Positions 8,292 through 16,826 of a stretch of 64,000 nucleotides of DNA are shown here, in pieces. The stretch is from positions 1-64,000 of the forward strand of contig JAAFJB010000002.1 of the NCBI GenBank assembly GCA_013297995.1. The letters are read 5' to 3'. Every line of letters begins with the position of its first letter. Position 1 is the first letter of the stretch. A program made the position numbers and the translations under genes. The notes beneath the pieces were generated by a model. The model did not search any database and was not told the DNA's origin. It worked only from the letters and a program-made list of their open reading frames with translations. The stretch is from Chitinophagales bacterium (GTDB taxonomy: Bacteria > Bacteroidota > Bacteroidia > Chitinophagales > Chitinophagaceae).

Positions 8292-10001
8292 TTACAATTC
8301 ACCTTTTTTCATTTGCTCCACCGCATAATCTACCGCTCTTGCCGTAAATGCCATATAAGTTAGGGATGGGTTCTGGGTAGACGTTGACGTCATACAAGCT
8401 CCATCGGTTACAAATACATTCTTACAAGTATGAAACTGATTCCATTTATTTAAAAGAGATGTTTTTGAATCATTGCCCATTCTAACGCCCCCCATCTCAT
8501 GTATATCCAATCCTGGCGCCTGCTTGGTATCATGCGTACTGATATTTTTAAACCCTGCTTTTGAATACATTTCCGTCATTTGCTCGTAAAAATCCTTCAT
8601 CATTTTCGCATCATTATCATCATAGTCAATATTTGTTTTTAACAAAGGCATGCCCCACGCATCTTTTTTATTGGCATCTAAACTTAAGGTATTGGTTATT
8701 TTAGGTATGGTTTCACCCATCATATGTGAGCCCACTCGCCAGGAGCCCAAGGTATTTATATGCAAATTGTCTTTTAACTTTTCGCCAAATCCTTCTGAGC
8801 TGCTGTTGAAGGGCCTTGAAGCATGAAACCCTGCTGCATATCCCCTTAAAAAATTGGTCTCTTGTTTTAATACATTCCTAAATCGAGGAAAATAAGCACT
8901 GGTAGGAGAATGTCCATCTGAGGTACTGTTTAAAAAACCCTCATATTCTGCCGAAATACGTGACCTGTAATTGTGAAATGCCATGTATTTTCCTAAGAGA
9001 CCATTGTCATTTCCAAATCCATTGGGAAAACGATTGGATGTGGAATTCAGCAGTAATAAATTGGTATTGAATGCGGCTGCATTTACAAAAATTACATTGG
9101 CATAATATTCTGTGGCTTTTTTAGTGATGGCATCTATTACCCTTACTCCAGTGGCTTTGCCTTTTTTGTCATCATAAATTATAGAATGCACCACCGAATG
9201 GGTACGGAGCGTCATTCTACCTGTTTTAGCTGCCCAAGGAAGGGTTGATGAATTACTGCTGAAATAGCCTCCAAAGGGACAACCTCTTTGGCATAAATCT
9301 CTTTTCTGACACTGCCCCCTTCCCTGTTCTAAATGTATGGGCTGTGGCTCTGTTAAATGCGCGCAGCGTGCATAAATAATATTTCTATTCTTGTAATTTT
9401 TTTCAACAAACCCTTTAAAATAATTCTCTACGCAATTCAAATCCAAGGCTGGTAAAAATTCCCCGTCGGGCAAATGCGCTAGTCCATCCTTATTTCCAGA
9501 AATGCCTACAAATTTTTCAACATAACTGTACCAAGATGCAATATCCTTGTACCGAATAGGCCAGTCTACCGCAAACCCATCCCTTGCAGGACCTTCAAAA
9601 TCAAAATCGCTCCATCGCTGGGTTTGCCTTGCCCACATTAATGATTTACCACCTGTTTGATAGCCCCTGATCCAATCAAATGGTTTATCTTGCTCATAAG
9701 GATGTTCAGTATCTTTTACAAAAAAGTGCATGGCATCTTCTTTGTAAGCATAGCAGCGACTAATAGAAGGATTGTCTTTTTGCACTTCATAAGGTACTTC
9801 ACCCCTATGCTCAAACTCCCAAGGAAGCATATTGGTGGTTGGATAATCTTTTAAATGCTTAACCTCCCTGCCTCTTTCCAGCACCAAAGTGTTTAATCCT
9901 TTTTCGGTAAACTCTTTGGCAGCCCAGCCTCCGCTCATGCCAGATCCTATTACAATGGCATCGTAAATATGACTTTTCTCAGCGTCTTTAATATCGCCCA
10001 T
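8292..10001 (-). CDS. GMC-family FAD oxidoreductase
   Basis: A 569-residue glucose-methanol-choline oxidoreductase, the kind often named gluconate or sugar dehydrogenase large subunit. It begins with the FAD dinucleotide fold (AIVIGSGMSGGWAAKE). The conserved C-terminal region has H501 in DIHEMGGVRMG and N544 in TQNPSLTY, the expected catalytic His and Asn. Three cysteines, C231, C237 and C241, form CX5CX3C, similar to the cysteine cluster of iron-sulfur-containing FAD sugar dehydrogenases. No N-terminal signal peptide is visible; export may be by hitch-hiking on the Tat-signal partner encoded 9 bp upstream. The substrate cannot be read from sequence. Confidence 0.88.
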   Translation of the reverse strand: MGDIKDAEKSHIYDAIVIGSGMSGGWAAKEFTEKGLNTLVLERGREVKHLKDYPTTNMLPWEFEHRGEVPYEVQKDNPSISRCYAYKEDAMHFFVKDTEHPYEQDKPFDWIRGYQTGGKSLMWARQTQRWSDFDFEGPARDGFAVDWPIRYKDIASWYSYVEKFVGISGNKDGLAHLPDGEFLPALDLNCVENYFKGFVEKNYKNRNIIYARCAHLTEPQPIHLEQGRGQCQKRDLCQRGCPFGGYFSSNSSTLPWAAKTGRMTLRTHSVVHSIIYDDKKGKATGVRVIDAITKKATEYYANVIFVNAAAFNTNLLLLNSTSNRFPNGFGNDNGLLGKYMAFHNYRSRISAEYEGFLNSTSDGHSPTSAYFPRFRNVLKQETNFLRGYAAGFHASRPFNSSSEGFGEKLKDNLHINTLGSWRVGSHMMGETIPKITNTLSLDANKKDAWGMPLLKTNIDYDDNDAKMMKDFYEQMTEMYSKAGFKNISTHDTKQAPGLDIHEMGGVRMGNDSKTSLLNKWNQFHTCKNVFVTDGACMTSTSTQNPSLTYMAFTARAVDYAVEQMKKGEL

Positions 10002-10010
10002 ATAATTATT

Positions 10011-10559
10011 TTAACTTGCGTTTACTGATTTTTTTAATGGCACACAACCGTGATAGCGCCCCGGTATCATTTCATAACCTTGCACTTTGGTCATATAATA
10101 TTCAGAGCTGGTATATGCTTGAACAATATGCTTCTTAAAAGTAAAATAAAAGAATTCGAGGGATTCTTTATTACCCTTCTTTAATTCAACTGTTGTGAGC
10201 AATAATTCTTTCTGAGATTTATCACAGTTAACAAAGGTTTTTTGCATAGATTCTTTTGCATAAGATTCAAATTGCGCTAACCCTTCCATGAATTTTTTTT
10301 GTTCTTCGGGGCTATAGCAATCATCTAGCATCTTAAGTGCGAATTCAGTTGCTGAAAGTTCTTTGGCTCCCTGCGTATTTGTTGTAGGTAATATTGTTTC
10401 TGACAAAGCCAATAGCATGGCTTCCGAATCTGCATTTAGCTGAATATTTTTTAGTGGTATTGCAGCAGTTGATGGTTTTTGTTTACAGGCTGGTAATAAT
10501 AAAGCACCCCCTGTAATAACAGCTATATGTTTCAGTAAAAGTCGTCTATTAAGTTGCAT
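10011..10559 (-). CDS. Gluconate 2-dehydrogenase subunit 3-like protein, Tat lipoprotein
   Basis: A 182-residue small subunit of the Gluconate_2-dh3 family, the usual partner of GMC oxidoreductases in Bacteroidota. The N-terminus has a twin arginine (NRRLLLKH), a hydrophobic stretch and a lipobox ending in LLPAC at about residue 25, so Tat export and lipid anchoring are expected. It is transcribed first, with the GMC gene 9 bp downstream. The folded complex could be exported together and held at the membrane to feed electrons to a respiratory acceptor. No cytochrome c gene is next to it in this window, so the electron acceptor is unknown. Confidence 0.82.
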   Translation of the reverse strand: MQLNRRLLLKHIAVITGGALLLPACKQKPSTAAIPLKNIQLNADSEAMLLALSETILPTTNTQGAKELSATEFALKMLDDCYSPEEQKKFMEGLAQFESYAKESMQKTFVNCDKSQKELLLTTVELKKGNKESLEFFYFTFKKHIVQAYTSSEYYMTKVQGYEMIPGRYHGCVPLKKSVNAS

Positions 10560-10668
10560 GGCAAAACAAGTTAATCAATTTATAACGCAGCAATTATTAT
10601 ATAAATATTACAATAATGCCCCAATATAAATCTTTCTATTGGAAAGAATGCAGCTCAAGCCATAAATT

Positions 10669-12135
10669 TTACCCCAGTTGATCTAATACCAACTTTTTTA
10701 CTTCACTCAGTGCAATCCGCTCCTGCTTCATTGAATCTCGGTAGCGAATGGTTACCATATTGTCTTCTTTGGTTTGATGATCAATAGTTACACAAAAAGG
10801 AGTACCAATGGCATCCTGTCTTCTATAACGCTTTCCAATAGCATCTTTCTCTTCATAAAAACATTTAAACGATGTTTTGCATTCATTCATCAATGCTGTG
10901 GCTATTTCTGGTAGTCCATCTTTTTTCACCAATGGCAATATGGCTAATTTATTGGGAGCTATTTGTGGCGGTATTTTTAGTACTACCCTACTATCGGTGG
11001 TGCCATCTTCTTTTGGAATTATTTCTTCTGTGTATGCATTGCACATAATTAATAAAAACATCCGATCTAATCCTATGGAGGTTTCCACCACATAAGGTAT
11101 ATAGTTCCCAAATGGCTTTCCGGTGGTTTCGTCTATATCATTATCAAAATACTGCTGTTTCTTTTTACTGAATGTTTGATGGCTCTTTAAATCGAAATCG
11201 GTTCTGCTATGTATCCCTTCCACCTCTTTAAAACCAAAAGGGAATTCGTATTCAATATCCAACGCCGCATCTGCATAATGCGCCAACTTCACATGATTGT
11301 GATACCGGTATTTTTCTGCAGGTAACCCTAGACTCAAATGCCATTTCAACCTGGCTTCTTTCCAGAAATTATACCACTGCATTTGCGTGCCTGGTCGCAC
11401 AAAAAACTGCATTTCCATCTGCTCAAATTCGCGCATGCGGAAAATAAATTGTCGCGCCACTATTTCATTCCTAAAGGCTTTTCCGGTTTGTGCTATGCCA
11501 AAAGGAATTTTCATGCGTGCTGTTTTCTGCACATTCAGAAAATTCACAAATATGCCTTGTGCCGTTTCTGGTCTTAAATAAATGGTATCCGCATCTTCTG
11601 CCACCGATCCTAGCTGGGTAGAAAACATTAGGTTAAACTGGCGAATATCGGTCCAGTTGGCTGTTTTACTTACCCCACAAACTATTTTCTCATTTACAAT
11701 CAGCGTTTTCAGCGTAATATAATCGTCTGCTGCAAGTAAGCGTTCCATTTCAGCCAATAAAGCTGCGGCCTGCTCCACCTCCCCTTTTTCCTTTAGTTCA
11801 TCGGCCCTAGCTTCTATTATATGGTCTACTCGGTATCTTTTTTTACTGTCTTTATTGTCAATCATCGGATCACTGAAATTATCTACATGTCCGCTTGCTT
11901 TCCAGGTAGTGGGATGCATAAAAATAGCCGCATCAATACCTACAATATTATCGTTGAGCTGCGTCATACTCTTCCACCAGTAGTCGCGAATATTTTTTTT
12001 CAACTCACTCCCATTGGGGCCATAATCGTATACAGCACTTAGGCCATCATAAATTTCACTGCTGGGAAATACAAACCCATACTCTTTGGCATGGGATATA
12101 ATTGCTTGGAAGGTGTTTTCAGTTGTATTGCTCAT
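10669..12135 (-). CDS. glyS: Glycyl-tRNA synthetase, single-chain type
   Basis: A 488-residue class II synthetase of the alpha2 (eukaryote/archaea-like) type, charging tRNA-Gly with glycine. The start (MSNTTENTFQAIISHAKEYGFVFPSSEIY) and YDYGPNGSELKKN are characteristic. Motif 2 appears as FRNEIVARQFIFRMREFEQMEMQFF. The C-terminal anticodon-binding domain begins near APNKLAILPLV. Full length. A -7 element on the minus strand (CAAAAATA on the plus strand, 12143-12150) ends 7 bp before the ATG, leaving almost no room for a leader. Confidence 0.97.
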   Translation of the reverse strand: MSNTTENTFQAIISHAKEYGFVFPSSEIYDGLSAVYDYGPNGSELKKNIRDYWWKSMTQLNDNIVGIDAAIFMHPTTWKASGHVDNFSDPMIDNKDSKKRYRVDHIIEARADELKEKGEVEQAAALLAEMERLLAADDYITLKTLIVNEKIVCGVSKTANWTDIRQFNLMFSTQLGSVAEDADTIYLRPETAQGIFVNFLNVQKTARMKIPFGIAQTGKAFRNEIVARQFIFRMREFEQMEMQFFVRPGTQMQWYNFWKEARLKWHLSLGLPAEKYRYHNHVKLAHYADAALDIEYEFPFGFKEVEGIHSRTDFDLKSHQTFSKKKQQYFDNDIDETTGKPFGNYIPYVVETSIGLDRMFLLIMCNAYTEEIIPKEDGTTDSRVVLKIPPQIAPNKLAILPLVKKDGLPEIATALMNECKTSFKCFYEEKDAIGKRYRRQDAIGTPFCVTIDHQTKEDNMVTIRYRDSMKQERIALSEVKKLVLDQLG

Positions 12136-12142
12136 AGAGTGG

Positions 12143-12150
12143 CAAAAATA
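12143..12150 (-). promoter_or_regulatory. -7 element (TATTTTTG) for glyS
   Basis: On the minus strand the sequence is TATTTTTG, matching the Bacteroidota TAnnTTTG element. It ends 7 bp before the glyS ATG, so the transcript would have a leader of a few bases at most. No clear -33 TTG was seen. Confidence 0.5.
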
Positions 12151-12213
12151 AGACTTTTAGTCCGCCAGTTTTACCTAAAAAAAGCTAGTTTTATCTTTTA
12201 AAAAATAATTCTG

Positions 12214-13623
12214 ATGCATAAAATACTTATAATCGGCTTATTTCTATCGCTTACAAGCCTAGAAATTGTTTCTGCACAAGCGTCTGACAACTATCCCACT
12301 GATTACCTAAGCCCCGAATTCCACGCGGGTAGAAGGGCTGCTTTCAGAGAAAAAATGAGTGCGAATACCGTCGCTATTTTCTTTGCTGCCCAAGTGAGGC
12401 TGCGGAATAACGATGTAGATTACCAATATGCGCAAAGCAAGAATTTTTATTATTTTACGGGATTGGAAGAGCCCAATGCCATGCTCCTACTTTTTAAAAC
12501 ACCTACCACCCTATTGGGGAAAACAGGAACCGAATTTATTTTTGTACAGAATAGGGATCCATTAAAAGAAATGTGGACAGGCAAAATTTTAGGAGTAGAT
12601 GGGGTGAAAGAAAAATATAAACTAGAAAATGTTTTTACCAGCACCCAATTCAACGCTGCTGCATTTAATTTGAAGCAATATGATTCGGTGCTTTCACTAT
12701 TTAGAACAGAAGATATTTTTGAAACCTATACGCGCAACCCCAATGAGCTGGCTCGTATGGCTGCTATTATTGATAGTTCCATTAAAGAAAACAAACAACC
12801 CATTGCAGCGCGTAATACTATGTTTTTAATGACTGCATTGAGAGGAATAAAAGAGCCTGAAGAAATTAGTTTGCTAGAAAAAGCAAGCATGATGAGTTGC
12901 GAAGGCCACAACGAAGTAATTAGAGCAATAAAGCCGGGCATGAAAGAATACCAAGCCCAAGCCATTATGGAATATTTTTTCAAGAAAAATGGCTCTGAAT
13001 ATCCCGGTTATCCCAGCATAAATGGAGCAGCTGAAAATGCTTGTGTATTGCATTATATTTCTAATTTACGCACCATGCAATCGGGCGATTTGCTACTGAG
13101 TGATTGCGCAGCCGAATACCACGGTTATACCGCAGATATTACCCGTACCATTCCCGTAAACGGCAAATTTTCGCCCGAGCAGAAATTAATTTATGAGTTG
13201 GTTTTAGCCGCACAAGATTCTGCCATTGCCGTATGCAAACCGGGTACTCCGTTTAGTAGTATCGACGAAACGGCAAGAAGGGTGGTAAATAGGGGTTTGA
13301 TTAAACTAGGCATTGCTGCTAACGATGCAGCAGCCCGCACTTATTTTCCCCACGGCACTTCACACCATTTAGGATTGGATGTACACGATCTTGGATTGAG
13401 GGGGAAGAGCCCACTTGTGGCTGGTAATTTTGTTACAGTAGAGCCAGGTATTTATATTCCACCGGGCAGTAAATGCGATAAAAAATGGTGGAATATAGGC
13501 GTTAGAATAGAAGATGATATTTTAATTACCAAAGATGGCAATCGCAACTTATCGGAGTCTTCACCTAGAACCGTTGCCCAGATAGAAAAAATGGCTAAAC
13601 AGCAAAGTGTATTTTCAAAATAA
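12214..13623 (+). CDS. Secreted Xaa-Pro aminopeptidase (M24B)
   Basis: A 469-residue aminopeptidase P-type metallopeptidase removing N-terminal residues before proline. A signal peptide is visible (first ~21 residues, ending VSAQA), so it is probably periplasmic. An N-terminal creatinase-like domain (about 30-200) precedes the pita-bread catalytic domain. The five metal ligands are in place: D297 (DCAAEY), D308 (ADITRT), H384 (HGTSHHLG), E410 (VEPGIY) and E433 (VRIEDD), with spacing as in E. coli PepP. It converges with the MazG-like gene, stops 2 bp apart. Length is normal. Confidence 0.93.
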   Translation: MHKILIIGLFLSLTSLEIVSAQASDNYPTDYLSPEFHAGRRAAFREKMSANTVAIFFAAQVRLRNNDVDYQYAQSKNFYYFTGLEEPNAMLLLFKTPTTLLGKTGTEFIFVQNRDPLKEMWTGKILGVDGVKEKYKLENVFTSTQFNAAAFNLKQYDSVLSLFRTEDIFETYTRNPNELARMAAIIDSSIKENKQPIAARNTMFLMTALRGIKEPEEISLLEKASMMSCEGHNEVIRAIKPGMKEYQAQAIMEYFFKKNGSEYPGYPSINGAAENACVLHYISNLRTMQSGDLLLSDCAAEYHGYTADITRTIPVNGKFSPEQKLIYELVLAAQDSAIAVCKPGTPFSSIDETARRVVNRGLIKLGIAANDAAARTYFPHGTSHHLGLDVHDLGLRGKSPLVAGNFVTVEPGIYIPPGSKCDKKWWNIGVRIEDDILITKDGNRNLSESSPRTVAQIEKMAKQQSVFSK

Positions 13624-13625
13624 GC

Positions 13626-13952
13626 TTAGCTGAGTTTTTTATTCTGTTTGTGTCTATCTTGATCTCTTAGCGATTTCTTTTCGATATTTTTTTTCAACGC
13701 ATCTGTAAGGTTTACACCCGTTTGATTGGCCAAGCATATAAGTACCCATAGTATATCGGCCATTTCATCGGAGAGTTCCTTACCTTGATCGGATGCTTTG
13801 AAAGATTGTTCACCGTATTGGCGAACCATAAGGCGACTCAATTCACCAACCTCCTCCATCAAAATGCCGAGGTTGGTGAGTTCATTGAAGTATCTAACCC
13901 CAATGGTTTTTATCCATTTATCTACCATTAATTGCGCTTCATCTATCGTCAT
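13626..13952 (-). CDS. MazG-like nucleotide pyrophosphohydrolase
   Basis: A 108-residue all-alpha NTP pyrophosphatase. It shows the EExxE...ExxD metal-binding pattern: EEVGE near residues 29-33 and DEMADILW near 64-71. The family hydrolyses (d)NTPs to monophosphates, and small members often act as house-cleaning enzymes. Its preferred nucleotide cannot be told from sequence. It is convergent with the aminopeptidase gene and divergent from arfB. Confidence 0.88.
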   Translation of the reverse strand: MTIDEAQLMVDKWIKTIGVRYFNELTNLGILMEEVGELSRLMVRQYGEQSFKASDQGKELSDEMADILWVLICLANQTGVNLTDALKKNIEKKSLRDQDRHKQNKKLS

Positions 13953-14092
13953 TCTACTTAATTTTTAATTTATTATACGGGTTGGCATTTTAAGAATGCG
14001 AGTTTCTATCAGTGCCCAAAATACCTTACTACAACTGCTTTTTCTTTTATTATTTCACAATTGCTATGCGCTTTTATCCGAAATTTGAGATA

Positions 14093-14503
14093 ATGAAGAT
14101 AGATATAAGCCGTGAGATTCAGTTTCAGACTGCTAGAAGTGGTGGAAAAGGCGGTCAGAACGTAAATAAAGTAGAAACCATGGTAGAAGGCCGGTGGATG
14201 CCCGATGGTTCACCACTTTTGTCTGTGGAATCTATTGAGTTGATTAAAGCAAAGCTCTACCATAAAATTACTGCGGAAGGTTTTCTATTGGTAAAATCAC
14301 AAACGGAGAGATCTCAGTTGGGTAATAAGCAAAAAGTGATTGAGAAAATGAATCAGTTGGTGGCAAAAGCTATGGAAAAACAACGCCCCAGAAAAGCAAC
14401 GGCTCCTACAAAAGCGGCAAAAGAAAAAAGACTAGAATCGAAAAAAAAACATACGCTAACCAAATTATTCAGGCAGAAAATTGATAAAAACAAGCACTGG
14501 TAA
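14093..14503 (+). CDS. arfB: Alternative ribosome-rescue hydrolase ArfB
   Basis: A 136-residue class I release-factor-like peptidyl-tRNA hydrolase. The GGQ motif appears in SGGKGGQNVNKVET near the N-terminus, and the C-terminal tail is strongly basic (KKKHTLTKLFRQKIDKNKHW), as needed to enter the empty mRNA channel of stalled ribosomes. The frame is open back to 14012, but the extra residues are aromatic-rich and unlike the family. The ATG at 14093 (MKIDISREIQFQ) gives the normal length and was chosen; 14066 is an alternative. Confidence 0.9.
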   Translation: MKIDISREIQFQTARSGGKGGQNVNKVETMVEGRWMPDGSPLLSVESIELIKAKLYHKITAEGFLLVKSQTERSQLGNKQKVIEKMNQLVAKAMEKQRPRKATAPTKAAKEKRLESKKKHTLTKLFRQKIDKNKHW

Positions 14504-14608
14504 AATTTGAATGATCTGGAAAGGATGGCCATTACTGGCAATGCCGCCGATTCAGTAAAATTCACCGAATATTCCACCCCTTGATTCTCACTAGTGAATA
14601 CAATACAC

Positions 14609-14616
14609 TATTTTTG
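14609..14616 (+). promoter_or_regulatory. -7 element for the flippase gene
   Basis: TATTTTTG matches TAnnTTTG, 31 bp upstream of the TTG start at 14648. A TTG at 14581 is rather far (25-bp gap) to be a good -33 element. Confidence 0.4.
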
Positions 14617-14647
14617 TATTTGGAGTTTTTGCTAAAAAATATTATAG

Positions 14648-16147
14648 TTGAGTGAGATAAAAAAATTAGCCGGTCAAACTTTATGGTATGGTATCCCAAC
14701 CATTGCCAATCGCTTTCTAGGCTACCTAATGAATTTATCCTTGCCCTTATTTTTTGCACAGCCAGCGGTAACGGCAGATCTTACCCAGATTTATGCCATC
14801 ATTCCTTTTTTAAATGTGCTGTTTACATATGGTTTAGAAACTGCTTATTTTCGTTTTAGCAAGGAAGAAGATCCTAAAAAATTATACAGCACCCTTTCCA
14901 TTTCGCTTATTGGCAGCACCCTATTATTCACTGCTATACTCTATTATTTTAGTGCATCCATCACCCGATTTGCACATTTAGAAGCGCATCCTGAATATAT
15001 TAATTGGATGATTGGCATTATTTTTTTTGATGCCATTAGCACCCTAGCTTTTGCAAAATTGAGGCAGGATAATCGACCCAAAAAATACGCGATAGTAAGG
15101 CTTTCAAGTGTGTTGGTAAATATGGTTGCGGTATTTTTATTTATTGGATATATACCCAATTATGTACAACAAAATCCAGCAAGCAGTTTGGTATTTTTTA
15201 CCAACAAAAATATAGGAATTGGGTATTATTTAATTGGGAATATGGCGGGGAGTTTACTCACTTTTATTTTACTTTTTAAAGAATTCAAGCAGATACAGTT
15301 TTATTTTAGTAAAGTAATATGGATAAAAATAATGCACTACAGTTATCCACTGATTATTGTAGGAATGGGAGGTATGATTAATGATATGCTGAGCCGATTA
15401 ATTTATCAGCATGTTGTTGATTTGCCCCAAGAAGCTGCCAAACACGAGTTGGGAATATTTTCGAATATATACAGATTGGCTGTACTAATTACCATTTTAA
15501 TTCAGGCATTTAGAATGGCAGCAGAGCCCTTCTTTTTTAGGCAAAAAGGAGCAGAAAATGCACAAAAAACCTATGCGAGGGTGATGAAGTTCTTTGTAAT
15601 TGCTTGTTGCTATATGTTTTTATTCATCAGCTTATTTATTGAAGTTTTTGCATGGTTTTTTGAAGCCATCAACAAGCCATTGTGGGTACAAGGATTGAAT
15701 ATTGTACCCATGCTTGCATTGGGGAATATATTCCTAGGCATATACTACAACTTAAGTATCTGGTATAAGCTCACCGATAAAAATAATTATGGGGCAGCCA
15801 TCACTATTGCTGGCGCCATTATTACAATAGGCTTGAATATTTTACTCATACCTACTTACCATTATTTAGGTGCGGCTATTGCCACTTTTTTCTGTTACTT
15901 TTTTATGATGATGGTGAGTTATTATTTGGGGCAACGCTATTATCCGGTACCTTATGCTACCAAAAAAATTATTGCATATATGGTAGTCGTCTGCCTATTA
16001 TATGCATTACACAAAACTGTTCTTTATTTTTTGCCACATCTTTGGCTAGGTATTGTATTGGGTATTATTTTTATTGGTGTTTTCAGTATGCTGGTTGCAT
16101 GGGCAGAAAAGAAAGAATTGCAAGCATTGCGGAGAAAACCTATTTAA
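14648..16147 (+). CDS. Polysaccharide/lipid-linked oligosaccharide flippase (MATE/MVF type)
   Basis: A 499-residue multi-pass membrane protein of the Wzx-like flippase superfamily, with about 14 hydrophobic segments. The N-terminus (SEIKKLAGQTLWYGIPTIANRFLGYLMN) is typical for exporters of O-antigen or exopolysaccharide units. The start is TTG at 14648, since a TAG stop sits immediately upstream in frame. No glycosyltransferase or polymerase genes lie nearby, so its lipid-linked substrate is unknown. Confidence 0.88.
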   Translation: MSEIKKLAGQTLWYGIPTIANRFLGYLMNLSLPLFFAQPAVTADLTQIYAIIPFLNVLFTYGLETAYFRFSKEEDPKKLYSTLSISLIGSTLLFTAILYYFSASITRFAHLEAHPEYINWMIGIIFFDAISTLAFAKLRQDNRPKKYAIVRLSSVLVNMVAVFLFIGYIPNYVQQNPASSLVFFTNKNIGIGYYLIGNMAGSLLTFILLFKEFKQIQFYFSKVIWIKIMHYSYPLIIVGMGGMINDMLSRLIYQHVVDLPQEAAKHELGIFSNIYRLAVLITILIQAFRMAAEPFFFRQKGAENAQKTYARVMKFFVIACCYMFLFISLFIEVFAWFFEAINKPLWVQGLNIVPMLALGNIFLGIYYNLSIWYKLTDKNNYGAAITIAGAIITIGLNILLIPTYHYLGAAIATFFCYFFMMMVSYYLGQRYYPVPYATKKIIAYMVVVCLLYALHKTVLYFLPHLWLGIVLGIIFIGVFSMLVAWAEKKELQALRRKPI

Positions 16148-16191
16148 TTCAATCCCCTTAAAAAAATATTCATCGCATTTAATCATATTAT

Positions 16192-16659
16192 ATGTCAGAA
16201 CACCTACAGATTATTCAAGGCAGTAAAGCCGAACAATACCAAGCCCTGATTCCACAAATAAAAGGATTACTGAGTGGAGAAACCGACTTAATTGCCAATC
16301 TTGCCAATCTTACTGCTGCATTAAAAACACAGTTTGGATGGCTCTGGGTTGGCTTTTATTTGGTGAAAGAAAATGAACTGGTATTGGGGCCATTTCAAGG
16401 GCCTATTGCTTGTACCCGTATACAAAAAGGCAGGGGTGTTTGTGGAAGCAGTTGGGCATCGGCAAGCATATTGATTGTGCCAGATGTAGAAAAATTTCCG
16501 GGACATATTGCGTGCAGCAGTCTCTCCAAATCGGAGATTGTATTGCCCTTAATAAAAGCAGGTGAAGTATGGGGCGTATTGGATATTGACAGTAGTGATT
16601 ACAATCAATTTGACGAGACGGATCGGCAGTATTTGGAAGAGCTAGTGGGTCTTTTGTAA
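16192..16659 (+). CDS. msrC: Free methionine-R-sulfoxide reductase (GAF domain)
   Basis: A 155-residue single GAF-domain enzyme that reduces free methionine-R-sulfoxide. Three conserved cysteines are visible in IACTRI, RGVCGSSW and HIACSSLSKSEIV, matching the fRMsr pattern of catalytic and resolving cysteines. The substrate pocket motif WVGFYL and the C-terminal GVLDIDSS are also typical. It is read in the same direction as the flippase, 44 bp downstream. Confidence 0.9.
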   Translation: MSEHLQIIQGSKAEQYQALIPQIKGLLSGETDLIANLANLTAALKTQFGWLWVGFYLVKENELVLGPFQGPIACTRIQKGRGVCGSSWASASILIVPDVEKFPGHIACSSLSKSEIVLPLIKAGEVWGVLDIDSSDYNQFDETDRQYLEELVGLL

Positions 16660-16678
16660 CCCAGCCAAAACCATTCAA

Positions 16679-16710
16679 TTGCTTCTATATTAAAAAAAAC
16701 CTTAGCTTTG
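16679..16710 (+). promoter_or_regulatory. Promoter of the DEAD-box helicase gene
   Basis: TTG at 16679-16681 and TAGCTTTG at 16703-16710 are separated by 21 bp, a good fit to the Bacteroidota promoter. It predicts a leader of about 110 bases before the GTG start, unusually long for this window. Confidence 0.6.
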
Positions 16711-16789
16711 CAGTATTCATATACTCTCTCAGTTAGACTGGAATCTACTTCAGTGACAAGGTAATCCCATCAAAAGTTAGGTTATATAC

Positions 16790-16807
16790 CACTTGAAAAA
16801 TCAAGTG
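16790..16807 (+). promoter_or_regulatory. Hairpin in the leader of the DEAD-box helicase gene
   Basis: CACTTGA (16790-16796) and TCAAGTG (16801-16807) form a perfect 7-bp stem with an AAAA loop, ending 19 bases before the GTG start. There is no T-run, so it is not a terminator. It may affect translation of the helicase. Confidence 0.45.
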
Positions 16808-16826
16808 TTCATTTAAATCACATATT

